From: Streptomyces deccanensis
GTDB lineage: Bacteria; Actinomycetota; Actinomycetes; Streptomycetales; Streptomycetaceae
DNA length: 64,000 nucleotides
NCBI RefSeq assembly: GCF_022385335.1
Contig: NZ_CP092431.1
Span: 1,116,001 to 1,180,000 of the forward strand
Direction of reading: 5' to 3'
Shown here: positions 34,255 through 42,316 of the stretch, piece after piece
Position numbering within the stretch: the stretch's first letter is position 1
Layout of the letters: every line of letters starts with the position of its first letter
Notes under the pieces: model-generated
What the model saw: the letters and a program-made list of their open reading frames with translations, nothing else
What the model was told of the DNA's origin: nothing
The model's database searches: none
Made by a program: the position numbers and the translations under genes

Positions 34255-34743
34255 ATGGCCGTGGACGAACTCGACACCCGCATCCTGCGGCTGCTGCTGG
34301 AGCAGCCGCGCACGAGCGTGCGGGAGTACGCCCGCGTGCTCGGCATCGCCCGGGGCACGTTGCAGGCCCGCCTCGACCGGCTGGAGCGGGACGGTGTGAT
34401 CACGGGCACGGGTCCGTCGCTCTCCCCCGCCGCGCTCGGCCACCCGGTGCTGGCCTTCGTGCACATCGAGGTCACCCAGGGGCACCTGGACGACGTGGGC
34501 GACGCGCTGGCGGCCGTGCCGGAGATCGTCGAGGCGTTCTCGATCACCGGCGGCGGTGATCTCCTGACCAGGGTCGTGGCCCGGGACAACGCGCATCTGG
34601 AGGACGTCATCCAGGCGCTGATCAGTCTGCCGGGTGTGGTCCGCACCCGTACGGAGGTGGCGCTGCGGGAGCGGGTGCCGTACCGGCTGGGCCCGTTGGT
34701 GGAGTCGATCGGCTCGGCGGCGGGCCGGCCGGCCCGGAACTGA
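34255..34743 (+). CDS. Lrp/AsnC family transcriptional regulator
   Basis: A 162-residue feast/famine regulator. The helix-turn-helix is LDTRILRLLLEQPRTSVREY with ARVLGIARGTLQARLDRL. The RAM ligand domain follows, with FSITGGGDLLTRVVARDNAH and the C-terminal TRTEVALRERVPYR. Of normal length. ATG 34255 lies 39 bases after a near-perfect palindrome that recurs at 34084-34102 toward the divergent FUSC gene. It is therefore probably autoregulated and controls the exporter. Confidence 0.88.
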   Translation: MAVDELDTRILRLLLEQPRTSVREYARVLGIARGTLQARLDRLERDGVITGTGPSLSPAALGHPVLAFVHIEVTQGHLDDVGDALAAVPEIVEAFSITGGGDLLTRVVARDNAHLEDVIQALISLPGVVRTRTEVALRERVPYRLGPLVESIGSAAGRPARN

Positions 34744-34763
34744 GCGATGACATCCTGGCGTTC

Positions 34764-35468
34764 ATGAGCACTACCCGTCACACCACCCGAAGCACTTCGG
34801 TCATCTTCGATCTCGACGGAACGCTCGTGGACAGCGAGCCGAACTACTACGAGGCGAGCGTGCGGATCCTCGCCGAGCACGGGGTCACCGACTTCACCTG
34901 GGCGGATCACGAGCGGTACGTCGGCATCAGCGTCCAGGAGACGGTCTCGGACTGGAAGGAGCGGTACGACCTCGCCGCACCGGTCGAGGCGATCGTCGCC
35001 GCCAAGAACCGCCACTATCTGGAGCTGGCCCGCGCCGGTACCCGGGTCTACCCGGAGATGCGGGCGTTCGTGGAACTGCTCGCGGCGGCCGGCACACCCA
35101 TGGCCGTGGCCTCGGGGTCCTCGCGCGAGGCGATCGAGGTGATCCTCGGCGCGACGGGGCTCGACGCGTGGCTGCGGACCGTCGTGTCGGCGGAGGAGGT
35201 CGATCGCGGCAAGCCGGCGCCGGATGTGTTCCTGGAGGCCGCCCGGCGGCTGGGGGCCGCCCCGGCCGACTGTGTCGTCCTGGAGGACGCGGCGCCGGGC
35301 GCGGCCGCCGCGCACGCGGCCGGGATGCGGTGCGTCGCGGTGCCGTACCTCGCCGGACAGGCCGACGACCCGGCGTTCGCGACTGCGGGGCTGCTGGTGC
35401 GGGGCGGGCAGGGGGCGTTCACGGCGCGGGAGGCGTACGACTGGGTCGTGGCCTCGGGTGGCTCGTGA
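34764..35468 (+). CDS. HAD family phosphatase (beta-phosphoglucomutase-like)
   Basis: A 234-residue HAD protein with VIFDLDGTLVDSEPNYYEAS (motif I, DxDGT), a helical cap, AVASGSSREA (motif II), GKPAPDVF (motif III) and VLEDAAPGAAAAHAAG (motif IV). The DSEPNYY start of the cap resembles sugar-phosphate phosphatases and beta-phosphoglucomutases. ATG 34764 follows the Lrp stop by 20 bases, so the two are probably cotranscribed. Its 3' end runs into a 17-bp tandem repeat. Confidence 0.86.
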   Translation: MSTTRHTTRSTSVIFDLDGTLVDSEPNYYEASVRILAEHGVTDFTWADHERYVGISVQETVSDWKERYDLAAPVEAIVAAKNRHYLELARAGTRVYPEMRAFVELLAAAGTPMAVASGSSREAIEVILGATGLDAWLRTVVSAEEVDRGKPAPDVFLEAARRLGAAPADCVVLEDAAPGAAAAHAAGMRCVAVPYLAGQADDPAFATAGLLVRGGQGAFTAREAYDWVVASGGS

Positions 35469-35483
35469 CGGTGGGGGGCTCTT

Positions 35484-35525
35484 GACGGCGGGCGGCTCGT
35501 GACGGCGGGCGGCTCGTGACGGCGG
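35484..35525. repeat. 17-bp tandem repeat after the HAD gene
   Basis: GACGGCGGGCGGCTCGT occurs at 35484-35500 and 35501-35517, with a third partial copy to 35525 and a decayed copy overlapping the HAD stop codon. It shows how the 3' end of this gene is being extended by slippage. Confidence 0.8.
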
Positions 35526-35562
35526 AGCCCGGTCCGCCTAGGGTGTCGGCGGACCGGGCTCC
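35524..35562. terminator. Perfect 15-bp bidirectional terminator
   Basis: GGAGCCCGGTCCGCC (35524-35538) and GGCGGACCGGGCTCC (35548-35562) are exact complements with a nine-base loop. They lie between the HAD gene and the convergent surface-protein gene. Confidence 0.82.
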
Positions 35563-35588
35563 GGTCGAGGGTTCCGGGGTCGGGCGGC

Positions 35589-38243
35589 TCAGGCGGTCGT
35601 GCCCTGGCCCGCCTTGCGGGCCCGTCGGTGCAGGATCCAGCCCGTCACGGTGAGCGCGGCGGCCGAGGCGACCGCGCCGAGGACGGTCAGGCCGGTGGAG
35701 GCGAGGCTTCCGCCGCCTCCGGTGGTCGTGGTGCCGCCCGTGCTGCCGGAGGCGCCGGTCGTGCCGGTCGTGCCGGTCGTGCCGGTGCTCCCGGACGTCG
35801 AACCGCCGCCGGAGTCACCGCCGGTGGAGGTGCCTCCGTCGGTGTCGCCACCGCCGTCGTCGGTGTCCACCGGGTCCTGGCCGACGAAGGCGACCGGGAC
35901 CTTGACGTCCTGCGAGCGGTCGCCGGACAGGGTGTGGTCGGCGCGGGTGGCGAGGACGCACCGGGCCTTGAAGCAGTCGGTGTACTCGTCCTTGGCGTCG
36001 ATGGTCAGCTCGACCTCGAACGCGCCGCCGTCCTCGTACGGCGTGGCCAACTCCTCGCCGTAGTCGGGCGGGTTGGAGGAGATCCACGCGGAGGAGTGCG
36101 ACTCGCCCGTCATGTCGACGCCGCCGACGCACGGGGAGGGCAGTTCGCCCGCGCCGTTGTCGACGCAGAGGGCGACGTAGATGCCCTTCTTCTCGTCGTA
36201 GCCGGAGCCGGTGACCTTCAGGGTCTGGTTCTCGGTGGCGAGGTTGTTGACCGGGGTGACGGTGAGCTTCTGGCCGTCGGAACCGGTGACCGTCTTCGTG
36301 CCGGAGGGCTCGTCGTCACCGCCGTCGCCGCCCCCGTCGCCGCCGCCGGTGCTGTCGTCGGCCTCGGTGACGGTGAGGGTGAAGGCAGGGGTGCGGGTCG
36401 TGCCCACGGTGTTCTTGAACACGGCACGGTACTGGTAACCGTCGTGCGCCGCCTTCGCCTTGAAGGTGTACGTGTTCTTCGTCGCGCCCTCGACCGCCGA
36501 CCAGGTCTGGGCCCCGTCGGTGCTGACCTCCCACTGCACGGTGGGCTGGGGGGTGCCCTCGGCCGCCGCGACGAACGAGACCTCGTCGCCCGGTGCCACG
36601 GTCCGGTCGGTGGGGGACTGGGTGACCTTCGGGGACATCCGGCGGTCGAGCTTGGTGATCTCGCCCTCGCTGGGGCTGCTGACGTAGACGGTGGTGCCGC
36701 CGGGGGCGACGGCGAGCGAGGCCAGTCCGTTCTGGGACTCGTTGTCGACCAGCTTCGTGGGCACCGCGGCCTGCGCGTAGGAGGTGGTGTCGTACACGGC
36801 GAGATGGCTGGTGCGGTCGCCGCCGTTGCCGGAGTCGCCGTTGTCCTGCCAGACGACGAAGGCCCGGCCGGTGACGGTGTCGAAGGCGAGGTCGGCGGCC
36901 TGGTCCGCCTCGGCCCCGGTCGGCGCGTCGATGGTCTTCAGGAGCTTGGCGTCCTTGTCGTAGACGCGCACGGTGTTGCCGCTGCCCACCCAGGCGTTGC
37001 CGGTGGCCGGGTCCGCCTCGATGAACTGGACGTCGGCGGCGAGTTCGGCCGACGCGGTCACGGTGAAGGAGCCGGTGTCGATCCGGCGCAGGGTGCCGCC
37101 GGTGGAGCCCGCGGACCAGGCCGCGTTGTGGGCCCTGTCGACGCCGAGCACGGAGCCGCCCTCCAGGGTGAGGGTGCGGTTCTCCAGCGGGACGGCGGTG
37201 GCGATGTCCACCTCGGAGAGGGTGGCGCCCTGGGCGACCAGGACGGTGGTGGACTTGGTGCCGGGGCCGATCCCGGTGATGTTGGCGCCGGCGATCCACT
37301 TGCCGGCGGCGGCCGCGTCACCGGTCTCGGCGGTGCCGATGCCGCGCAGCGCGAACTGGAACACGGCGCCGTCGCCGGCGAGCGGGGCGGCGATCCGCAC
37401 GACGGCGCGGGGCGCGAGCGTGCCGGTGCTGCCCGGGGCCTGCGCGACGTGGCCGCGGCTCCTGCCGTCCACCGGGTCGAGGATGTGCAGACCACGCTCG
37501 TCGACCGTGCCCGAGGCGGCGAAGTTGTCCGAACCGGCGTACAGCTGCCCGGTCGTGGGGTGCAACATCAAGTCGTTGACCTTGCCGGCCGCCGTGAACG
37601 CGGCGGACTCCACGTACTCGACCGTTCCCGCGGGCACGTCCTCGCCCTCGCCGCCGTCGCCGCCACCGGTGTCCTGGCCCTCGAATCGGACGGGGATACG
37701 GACGTCCTGGGAGCGGTCGCCCGAGTTGCGGTGGTCGACGCGGGTGACGACGGAGCAGACCACCTTGGCGCAGTCGACGCCGTTGTCCTCGGCCTCGATG
37801 TCGATCTCGACGTCGAAGGTGCCGCCGTCGCCCCAGGCGATGGCGAGGCTGCCCTCGTACGGGTCGCCCTTAGGGACGATCCAGTGGGAGGAGCTGCCGG
37901 TACCGGTCTCGTCGGCGCCGCCGATGCACGGGGAGGGGATCTTGCCGTCGCCGTTGTCCTTGCACAGGGCGACGTAGATGGCCTTGGTCGTGTCGTAACC
38001 GGAGCCGGTGACCCTGAGCTTCTCGCCGTCGGGATCGAGGTTCGCGGAGGCGGAGACGGTCAGTTTCTGACCGTGCGCGCCCAGGCCGGTCTTCGGGGTG
38101 TCGGCGGCCTGCGCCGCGGTGCTCACCGTGACGGCGGTGACCGTGGCGGCCACCAGGGCGATCGCTCCGAGGAGCGCCGCGGGGCGTCCGAGCCGCGGTC
38201 CGGCGGCACGCCCCGGCCGCCGGCCCGTCGTGTCGTCTCTCAT
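35589..38243 (-). CDS. Large LASTG-anchored surface protein with two neocarzinostatin-like domains
   Basis: An 884-residue cell-wall protein. A signal peptide ends near TAAQAADT. Residues about 50-190 form a domain with VTGSGYDTTKAIYVALC, PSPCIGGAD and VTRVDHRNSGDRSQDV. A propeller-like region and an Ig-like domain (TVAPGDEVSFVAAAEG) follow. A second copy of the first domain precedes a Thr/Gly/Ser-rich stalk and the sorting signal LASTG, hydrophobic helix and RRARK tail. Two cysteine pairs (C...PC and DC...RC) and the strand order resemble neocarzinostatin-type folds. It sits in an iron-regulated cluster, so capture of heme or an iron chelate is an inference. ATG 38243. Confidence 0.8.
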   Translation of the reverse strand: MRDDTTGRRPGRAAGPRLGRPAALLGAIALVAATVTAVTVSTAAQAADTPKTGLGAHGQKLTVSASANLDPDGEKLRVTGSGYDTTKAIYVALCKDNGDGKIPSPCIGGADETGTGSSSHWIVPKGDPYEGSLAIAWGDGGTFDVEIDIEAEDNGVDCAKVVCSVVTRVDHRNSGDRSQDVRIPVRFEGQDTGGGDGGEGEDVPAGTVEYVESAAFTAAGKVNDLMLHPTTGQLYAGSDNFAASGTVDERGLHILDPVDGRSRGHVAQAPGSTGTLAPRAVVRIAAPLAGDGAVFQFALRGIGTAETGDAAAAGKWIAGANITGIGPGTKSTTVLVAQGATLSEVDIATAVPLENRTLTLEGGSVLGVDRAHNAAWSAGSTGGTLRRIDTGSFTVTASAELAADVQFIEADPATGNAWVGSGNTVRVYDKDAKLLKTIDAPTGAEADQAADLAFDTVTGRAFVVWQDNGDSGNGGDRTSHLAVYDTTSYAQAAVPTKLVDNESQNGLASLAVAPGGTTVYVSSPSEGEITKLDRRMSPKVTQSPTDRTVAPGDEVSFVAAAEGTPQPTVQWEVSTDGAQTWSAVEGATKNTYTFKAKAAHDGYQYRAVFKNTVGTTRTPAFTLTVTEADDSTGGGDGGGDGGDDEPSGTKTVTGSDGQKLTVTPVNNLATENQTLKVTGSGYDEKKGIYVALCVDNGAGELPSPCVGGVDMTGESHSSAWISSNPPDYGEELATPYEDGGAFEVELTIDAKDEYTDCFKARCVLATRADHTLSGDRSQDVKVPVAFVGQDPVDTDDGGGDTDGGTSTGGDSGGGSTSGSTGTTGTTGTTGASGSTGGTTTTGGGGSLASTGLTVLGAVASAAALTVTGWILHRRARKAGQGTTA

Positions 38244-38290
38244 GGGTACCTCATTCGTCGGGTGCGCCCCGCACCCGGGGGACGCCGAGG

Positions 38291-38318
38291 GCCGGGCCCC
38301 GTGGCGAAGGGGCCCGGC
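38291..38318. terminator. Hairpin between two surface-protein genes
   Basis: GCCGGGCCCC (38291-38300) and GGGGCCCGGC (38309-38318) pair perfectly with an eight-base loop. It lies 12 bases after the stop of the small secreted protein and before the large LASTG gene on the same strand. It may terminate or attenuate read-through between them. Confidence 0.65.
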
Positions 38319-38329
38319 CTGGTGGGTGG

Positions 38330-38869
38330 TTACTGGAAGGCGAGGGGGGCGTGGACGTCGTACTTGCGGTCGTTGCTGTCGAAGTGGTCGGCGCGGGTGA
38401 CCACCGCGCAGGTGACGTCCTCGCCGCAGACGCTGCCGTCCTCGAGGGTGGCCTGGACGTAGATGTTCACGCTGAAGGTGCCGCCGGTGCCGAACTTGGA
38501 GCTGTTGGCGAAGAGGCCGCCGAAGGTGTTGTTGATCCAGTGCGAGGCGCCGGTGGAGCCGGACTCGTCCTGGCCGCCGAGGCAGGGGGTCGGCTTGTTG
38601 GCGCCCTGCGTGCCGTTGACGACACAGAGGCCGACGTAGATGCCCTGGCTCGTGTTGTAGCCGGAGCCGGTGACGGTGATGACCTGGCCCGACGCGGCGG
38701 CCGTGTTCGGCGCGGTCAGGGACAGGTTGTAGGTCGTGGTGCCGTCGACGATCGTGCGGGTCGAGGTGGCGGCGGAGGCCGAGGTGGCGAGACCGAGGGT
38801 CAGGGCGGCGGAGGCGGCGACGGCGAGACCGGCGCGGGCGGCGGTACGGGCGGAGGGAACGACTCTCAT
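38330..38869 (-). CDS. Secreted single neocarzinostatin-like-domain protein
   Basis: A 179-residue secreted protein. The signal peptide ends near TSASAATS. The rest is one domain of the same type as in the flanking LASTG proteins: VTGSGYNTSQGIYVGLC, PTPCLGGQDESG, SHWI, GTFSVNI, and CGEDVTCAVVTRADHFDSNDRK. It has no anchor, so it is presumably released. It starts with ATG 38869 behind AAAGG and ends with TAA. A near-perfect iron box and a TTGACA -35 lie directly upstream, making this the best-supported iron-repressed gene of the cluster. The ligand is unknown. Confidence 0.82.
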   Translation of the reverse strand: MRVVPSARTAARAGLAVAASAALTLGLATSASAATSTRTIVDGTTTYNLSLTAPNTAAASGQVITVTGSGYNTSQGIYVGLCVVNGTQGANKPTPCLGGQDESGSTGASHWINNTFGGLFANSSKFGTGGTFSVNIYVQATLEDGSVCGEDVTCAVVTRADHFDSNDRKYDVHAPLAFQ

Positions 38870-38904
38870 CGGAGAGCACCTTTCTCGAGCACGAGGAGGC
38901 GTAC

Positions 38905-38947
38905 TTAGGTAAGGCTTACCTAACCTTGATCGAGATCTCTTTGTCAA
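38905..38947 (-). promoter_or_regulatory. Iron box (DtxR/IdeR/DmdR type) over the promoter
   Basis: TTAGGTAAGGCTTACCTAA (38905-38923) matches the 19-bp DtxR-family iron-box consensus almost perfectly. On the minus strand a perfect TTGACA (+ coordinates 38942-38947) lies 17-18 bases before a TTAGGT -10 inside the box. Iron-loaded repressor would therefore occlude the promoter of the small secreted protein gene. Confidence 0.88.
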
Positions 38948-39008
38948 CAGAACGCAAAGAACCTGCAACGGGCCTGCGCGCGGCCCGCGTTGACCCGGCC
39001 GGCGGGGC

Positions 39009-40013
39009 TCAGGAGACCGCCTCGTCGGCGACCACGGCGAACTCCGCGACCGCCTCACGACCCCCGGTCACGGAGTACAGCCGTACAGTGTGCGCGCCCT
39101 CGGTCGCGGTGTCGTACACCGGGAAGTCACGGGCGACCCGGCCCGACGCGTCGGCCACGGCCTGATAGCGGGTGTCGTCGTCGATCGCGACGAGCACGAC
39201 CTCGCCCGGCGCGAAGCCCTCGCCGGTGACCTGTTGACCGTCCCCTGCCGCGAGGCTCGTGCGGTCCACCGCCGCGGACGGGGACTCCCCCGTCTCCCGC
39301 TCGGCACCGGCATCCGCGTCGGCGCCCGTATCGGTGTCGGCGGGGCCCGTCGGTGTGTCGTTGGGGCCCGGCGGTGACGAGGAAGCGTCGGATTCGCCGG
39401 GCGACCCGTCCTGCGGATCGGCGGTCCCGGACGCGCCGGTTCCCACGGTCACGTCGAGCGGGGCGAGTTCGTCCCCCGCCGCGTACGAACGCCCGCTCCA
39501 TCGGGTGAGCAGTGCGGCGCCCTCGGCGGTCAGCGACACCCGTAGGCCGGACCAAGTGGCGCCGCCGCTACGGACGTTCGGCGTGGTGGCACCCGTGCCG
39601 ACCTCGGCCAGCGTCAGGTCATCGCTTTCCTCCGCCCGTTCGGCCCGCACCCGGAGGGTGCCGGTGCCGCCGTCGAGCCGCAGGCGCAGCTCGTCGAGGG
39701 TCAGGGGGTCGGTGCCGGCTCCGCCGAGCCGGATCGAGCCGTCGAGGGCGATGTCCGCGTCCCCCGCACCCGGGGTCGCGGTGCCGCCGTCGACCGGGAA
39801 CCAGGTCCGCCCGCCGGAGCCGCGCACGGCGGGCGCCCCGGCCGTCACCGTCGCGTCGGCGCCGGTGGACGCCTCGAACGCCGGTCCCCAGCTCGCGAAT
39901 CCGCCGGACACCTCGCGTGGGGTCTCGGCCCCGTCGCGCGCCGTCGCCGTGCCCTGGCACAGCAGGGCGAGCAACGCGCCCGCCGCCGTCACGGCGACAC
40001 CAGGTCTGTTCAT
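39009..40013 (-). CDS. HtaA-like domain secreted protein
   Basis: A 334-residue exported protein with signal peptide LLALLCQGTATARDG. Residues about 30-170 (VSGGFASWGPAFEASTG, then GSIRLGGAGTDPLTLDELRL and TGTLRVRAE) resemble the HtaA heme-binding domain of actinobacteria. The histidine often found after the GSxR strand is not present. A Pro/Thr/Asp-rich linker leads to a C-terminal Ig-like domain (VTGEGFAPGEVVLVAIDDD). There is no LPxTG-type end. It starts with ATG 40013 behind AGGGAGGA. It lies 100 bases downstream of the LASTG gene on the same strand, likely in the same iron-regulated transcript. Confidence 0.72.
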   Translation of the reverse strand: MNRPGVAVTAAGALLALLCQGTATARDGAETPREVSGGFASWGPAFEASTGADATVTAGAPAVRGSGGRTWFPVDGGTATPGAGDADIALDGSIRLGGAGTDPLTLDELRLRLDGGTGTLRVRAERAEESDDLTLAEVGTGATTPNVRSGGATWSGLRVSLTAEGAALLTRWSGRSYAAGDELAPLDVTVGTGASGTADPQDGSPGESDASSSPPGPNDTPTGPADTDTGADADAGAERETGESPSAAVDRTSLAAGDGQQVTGEGFAPGEVVLVAIDDDTRYQAVADASGRVARDFPVYDTATEGAHTVRLYSVTGGREAVAEFAVVADEAVS

Positions 40014-40112
40014 CACCTCGAAGTCCTCCCTGAAAGGTCGACCGCGCGGCCGACCGGACACCCCGACTCGGAAGCGTCGAATGATCTGTGGACGGCTGTT
40101 CTCGACACGCCG

Positions 40113-40925
40113 TCAGTTCGGGTCCGTGGAGTCGGACGTGGCCCCGGACACGGTCCCGGTCGCGCTGGCGGTACGGCGGTGGCGCGCCCAGAACCAGGCC
40201 GCCCCGCCCGCCGCGACCAGTCCGGCGGCGGTGATGCCGAGCGGTACGGCGGCGCTGCCGGTGCTGGCCAGCGGCTCATCCGAGGCACCCGTGTCGCTCG
40301 ACGTGCCGCCGGTGGTCGTCGTGCTCGTACCGGCCGACGGGGTCGCCGAGTTGCCGGTGCCCGGGTCGTCGGCGTCGCTGTCGCCCCCGGCTCCGGCGAA
40401 GGTCACCGGGATGCGGACCGTCTGGCTCTGGTCGCCGCCCCTGGTGTGGTCGTTGCGGGTGATCACGGCACAGGTCACGCCGGACTTGGCGCAGTCGGTG
40501 TTGGCGTCCTTGGCCCGCACCTTGATCTGCACGGAGAACGTGCCCTTGTGCCCGCTGCCCTGGTACGGCTTCGCCAACCCCTCCCCGTACGAGGGCGGGT
40601 TGGAGGAGACCCAGACCGACGCGCCGGAGTCGCCGGACATGTCGACGCCGCCCACGCAGGGCGTGGGGGTCTTGCCCGCGCCGTTGTCCACGCAGAAGGC
40701 GACGTAGATGCCCTTCTCGGTGTTGTAGCCGGTGCCGGACACGGTGACCGTCTCGCCGTCCGGGGCGAGTCCGGAGGATTTGGAGACGGTGAGTTTCTGG
40801 CCCTCGGGTCCGGTCGCGGAGCCGCCGGCTGCCATCGCCGAGGGGGCCGGGAAGAGGATCAGAGCACTCGCGACGGCGATGGCCGCCGGGGCTGCGCGCA
40901 GGGCTCGTAGGCCACATCTGTGCAT
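40113..40925 (-). CDS. LASTG-anchored protein with one neocarzinostatin-like domain
   Basis: A 270-residue surface protein with a signal peptide (LILFPAPSAMAAGG), one domain with VSGTGYNTEKGIYVAFC, PTPCVGGVDMSG, TFSVQIKVRA and CAKSGVTCAVITRNDH, a Thr/Ser-rich spacer and the sorting signal LASTG followed by a hydrophobic helix and ARHRR. LAxTG is the motif used by class E sortases. ATG 40925 has GGGAG upstream. ATG 40944-40946 is an alternative that would leave almost no leader after the iron box at 40954-40972. It diverges from the heme-binding lipoprotein gene. Confidence 0.82.
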   Translation of the reverse strand: MHRCGLRALRAAPAAIAVASALILFPAPSAMAAGGSATGPEGQKLTVSKSSGLAPDGETVTVSGTGYNTEKGIYVAFCVDNGAGKTPTPCVGGVDMSGDSGASVWVSSNPPSYGEGLAKPYQGSGHKGTFSVQIKVRAKDANTDCAKSGVTCAVITRNDHTRGGDQSQTVRIPVTFAGAGGDSDADDPGTGNSATPSAGTSTTTTGGTSSDTGASDEPLASTGSAAVPLGITAAGLVAAGGAAWFWARHRRTASATGTVSGATSDSTDPN

Positions 40926-40953
40926 CGGGGTCAGCACTCCCACCATAGGTAAC

Positions 40954-40972
40954 TCAGGTAAGGCTAACCTAA
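40954..40972. promoter_or_regulatory. Iron box shared by divergent genes
   Basis: TCAGGTAAGGCTAACCTAA matches the DtxR-family iron-box consensus with one deviation in the outer positions. It lies 29 bases before the LASTG gene start and 46 bases before the heme-binding lipoprotein start, so one site can control both directions. Confidence 0.85.
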
Positions 40973-41017
40973 AGTAACGAACACTTGGTTCGAACGGTAG
41001 ACATGGGAGGCGGTTCG

Positions 41018-42076
41018 ATGCGAAGGCCCGGAAGACCTCAACTCACCATCCCTCGAAGGGGAGTTGCCGCACTGGCCGTTGCTTTCGCGATGCTGGCGGC
41101 CGGATGCGCAGGCGGCGACGGGGGCGGGGAAGCAGCGGGGGCGAAGTCGTCGGCGCCGTCCGCTAGCGAGCGGGCGGCCGCCGCCCGGAAGCAGTTGAGC
41201 ACGAACTCCCTCGTGCCGCTGAAGGGTGCGGCGCCCACGCCCGAGTTGCCCGTCACGGTCGACTCGTCGGACGGCCGGAAGGTCACCGTCGAGGACGCCT
41301 CACGGATCCTTCCGCTCAACGGGGGCATCGCGGAGATCGTGTTCACACTCGGTCTCGGCGACAAGGTCGTCGGCCGGGACATCACAGCGACCTTCGAGGA
41401 GGCCGCGGACCTTCCCCAGGTGACCAAGGCGCACGACGTGAGCGCGGAGAGCGTGCTCTCGCTGGAGCCGACCGTGGTCCTCGCCGACACCGACACCGGG
41501 CCCAGCGAGGCCGTGGACCAGATCCGTGACGCCGGGGTCCCCGTGGTCGTCCTCGATCCGGCCAACGAACTCTCCGACGTGACCGCGCGGACGACCCGGG
41601 TGGCGGAGGCACTGGGTGTTCCGGCCGCGGGCAAGGCCCTCAACGAGCGCTTCGCCAACGAGTTGAAGGCGGCGCGGGCCGCCGTGCCCGAGGGGAGTCG
41701 GCCGAAGGTGGCGTTCCTGTACATGCGGGGGTCGGCCGCGGTCTATCTCATCGGCGGGAAGGGGTCGGGAGCGGACTCCCTCATCGACGCGGCCGGAGCG
41801 GAGGATGCGGGGGTGGCGGCCGGGCTGGACAAGCCGTTCACCCCGATCACCAGCGAGGCGCTCGTCAAGGCGCAGCCCGAGGTGATCCTGATGATGAGCA
41901 AGGGGCTGGAGTCGGTCGGCGGGGTCGACGGTCTGGTGGACATCCCCGGCATCAGGGAGACGCCGGCCGGGATGGACCGCCGGGTGGTGGATCTGGAGGA
42001 CGGGGTGCTGCTGAGCTTCGGGCCGCGTACGCCGTTGGTGATCGATATTTTGGTGGATCGGTTGCATCAGGGGTGA
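41018..42076 (+). CDS. Heme/hemin-type ABC transporter substrate-binding lipoprotein (HmuT-like)
   Basis: A 352-residue lipoprotein with lipobox LAAGC. The fold is of the TroA/helical-backbone type: ILPLNGGIAEIVFTLGLGDKVVGRDITATF, LSLEPTVVLADTDTGPSE and VEALGVPAAGKALNERF-like segments are those of hemin-binding HmuT proteins. ATG 41018 follows GGGAGG by seven bases, and an iron box lies upstream. Unusually, no permease or ATPase gene follows. The next 240 bases are an intergenic repeat and then paaE on the other strand, so the lipoprotein must use a transporter encoded elsewhere or be orphaned. Confidence 0.85.
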   Translation: MRRPGRPQLTIPRRGVAALAVAFAMLAAGCAGGDGGGEAAGAKSSAPSASERAAAARKQLSTNSLVPLKGAAPTPELPVTVDSSDGRKVTVEDASRILPLNGGIAEIVFTLGLGDKVVGRDITATFEEAADLPQVTKAHDVSAESVLSLEPTVVLADTDTGPSEAVDQIRDAGVPVVVLDPANELSDVTARTTRVAEALGVPAAGKALNERFANELKAARAAVPEGSRPKVAFLYMRGSAAVYLIGGKGSGADSLIDAAGAEDAGVAAGLDKPFTPITSEALVKAQPEVILMMSKGLESVGGVDGLVDIPGIRETPAGMDRRVVDLEDGVLLSFGPRTPLVIDILVDRLHQG

Positions 42077-42120
42077 GGGGGGTTCGGGGGCCGGTTGTTC
42101 GGGTGCGGGTGGGTGGGGCT

Positions 42121-42270
42121 TCTCGCGCAGTTCCCCGCGCCCCTAAAAGCATCAGGCCCCTACGGGCCTGAAAGACCACGGCCCTGCGGGCCGGAAAAGC
42201 GACGGGGCTGCGGGATGAAAAGCACGGGGCGCAGCCCCTGCCTTTCAGGGGCGCGGGGAACTGCGCGAGC
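42121..42270. repeat. Palindromic Streptomyces intergenic element
   Basis: TCTCGCGCAGTTCCCCGCGC plus CCCT (42121-42144) is complementary over 23 of 24 positions to 42247-42270. Between the arms lie small hairpins: CAGGCCC/GGGCCTG, CGGCCC/GGGCCG and GGGGC-GCA-GCCCC. It fills the gap between the convergent heme-binding and paaE genes and probably acts as a two-way terminator. Single-arm relatives occur at 47632-47653 and 59871-59900. Confidence 0.8.
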
Positions 42271-42316
42271 AACCCCCACGCACCCGCACCCGACAACGCA
42301 CCCCCGGCCCCCGACC

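Noticed and set aside
35628..38462. 944-codon plus-strand frame opposite the large surface protein
   Set aside because: It is the antisense of a repetitive GC-rich gene. The composition is G/V/D-rich and the signal peptide, domains and LASTG end are on the minus strand.
38330..40925. Classical HtaA heme-binding domains in the GSGY/IYVxLC proteins
   Set aside because: Their cysteine pairs and strand motifs do not match HtaA. Only the 39009-40013 protein shows an HtaA-like pattern.
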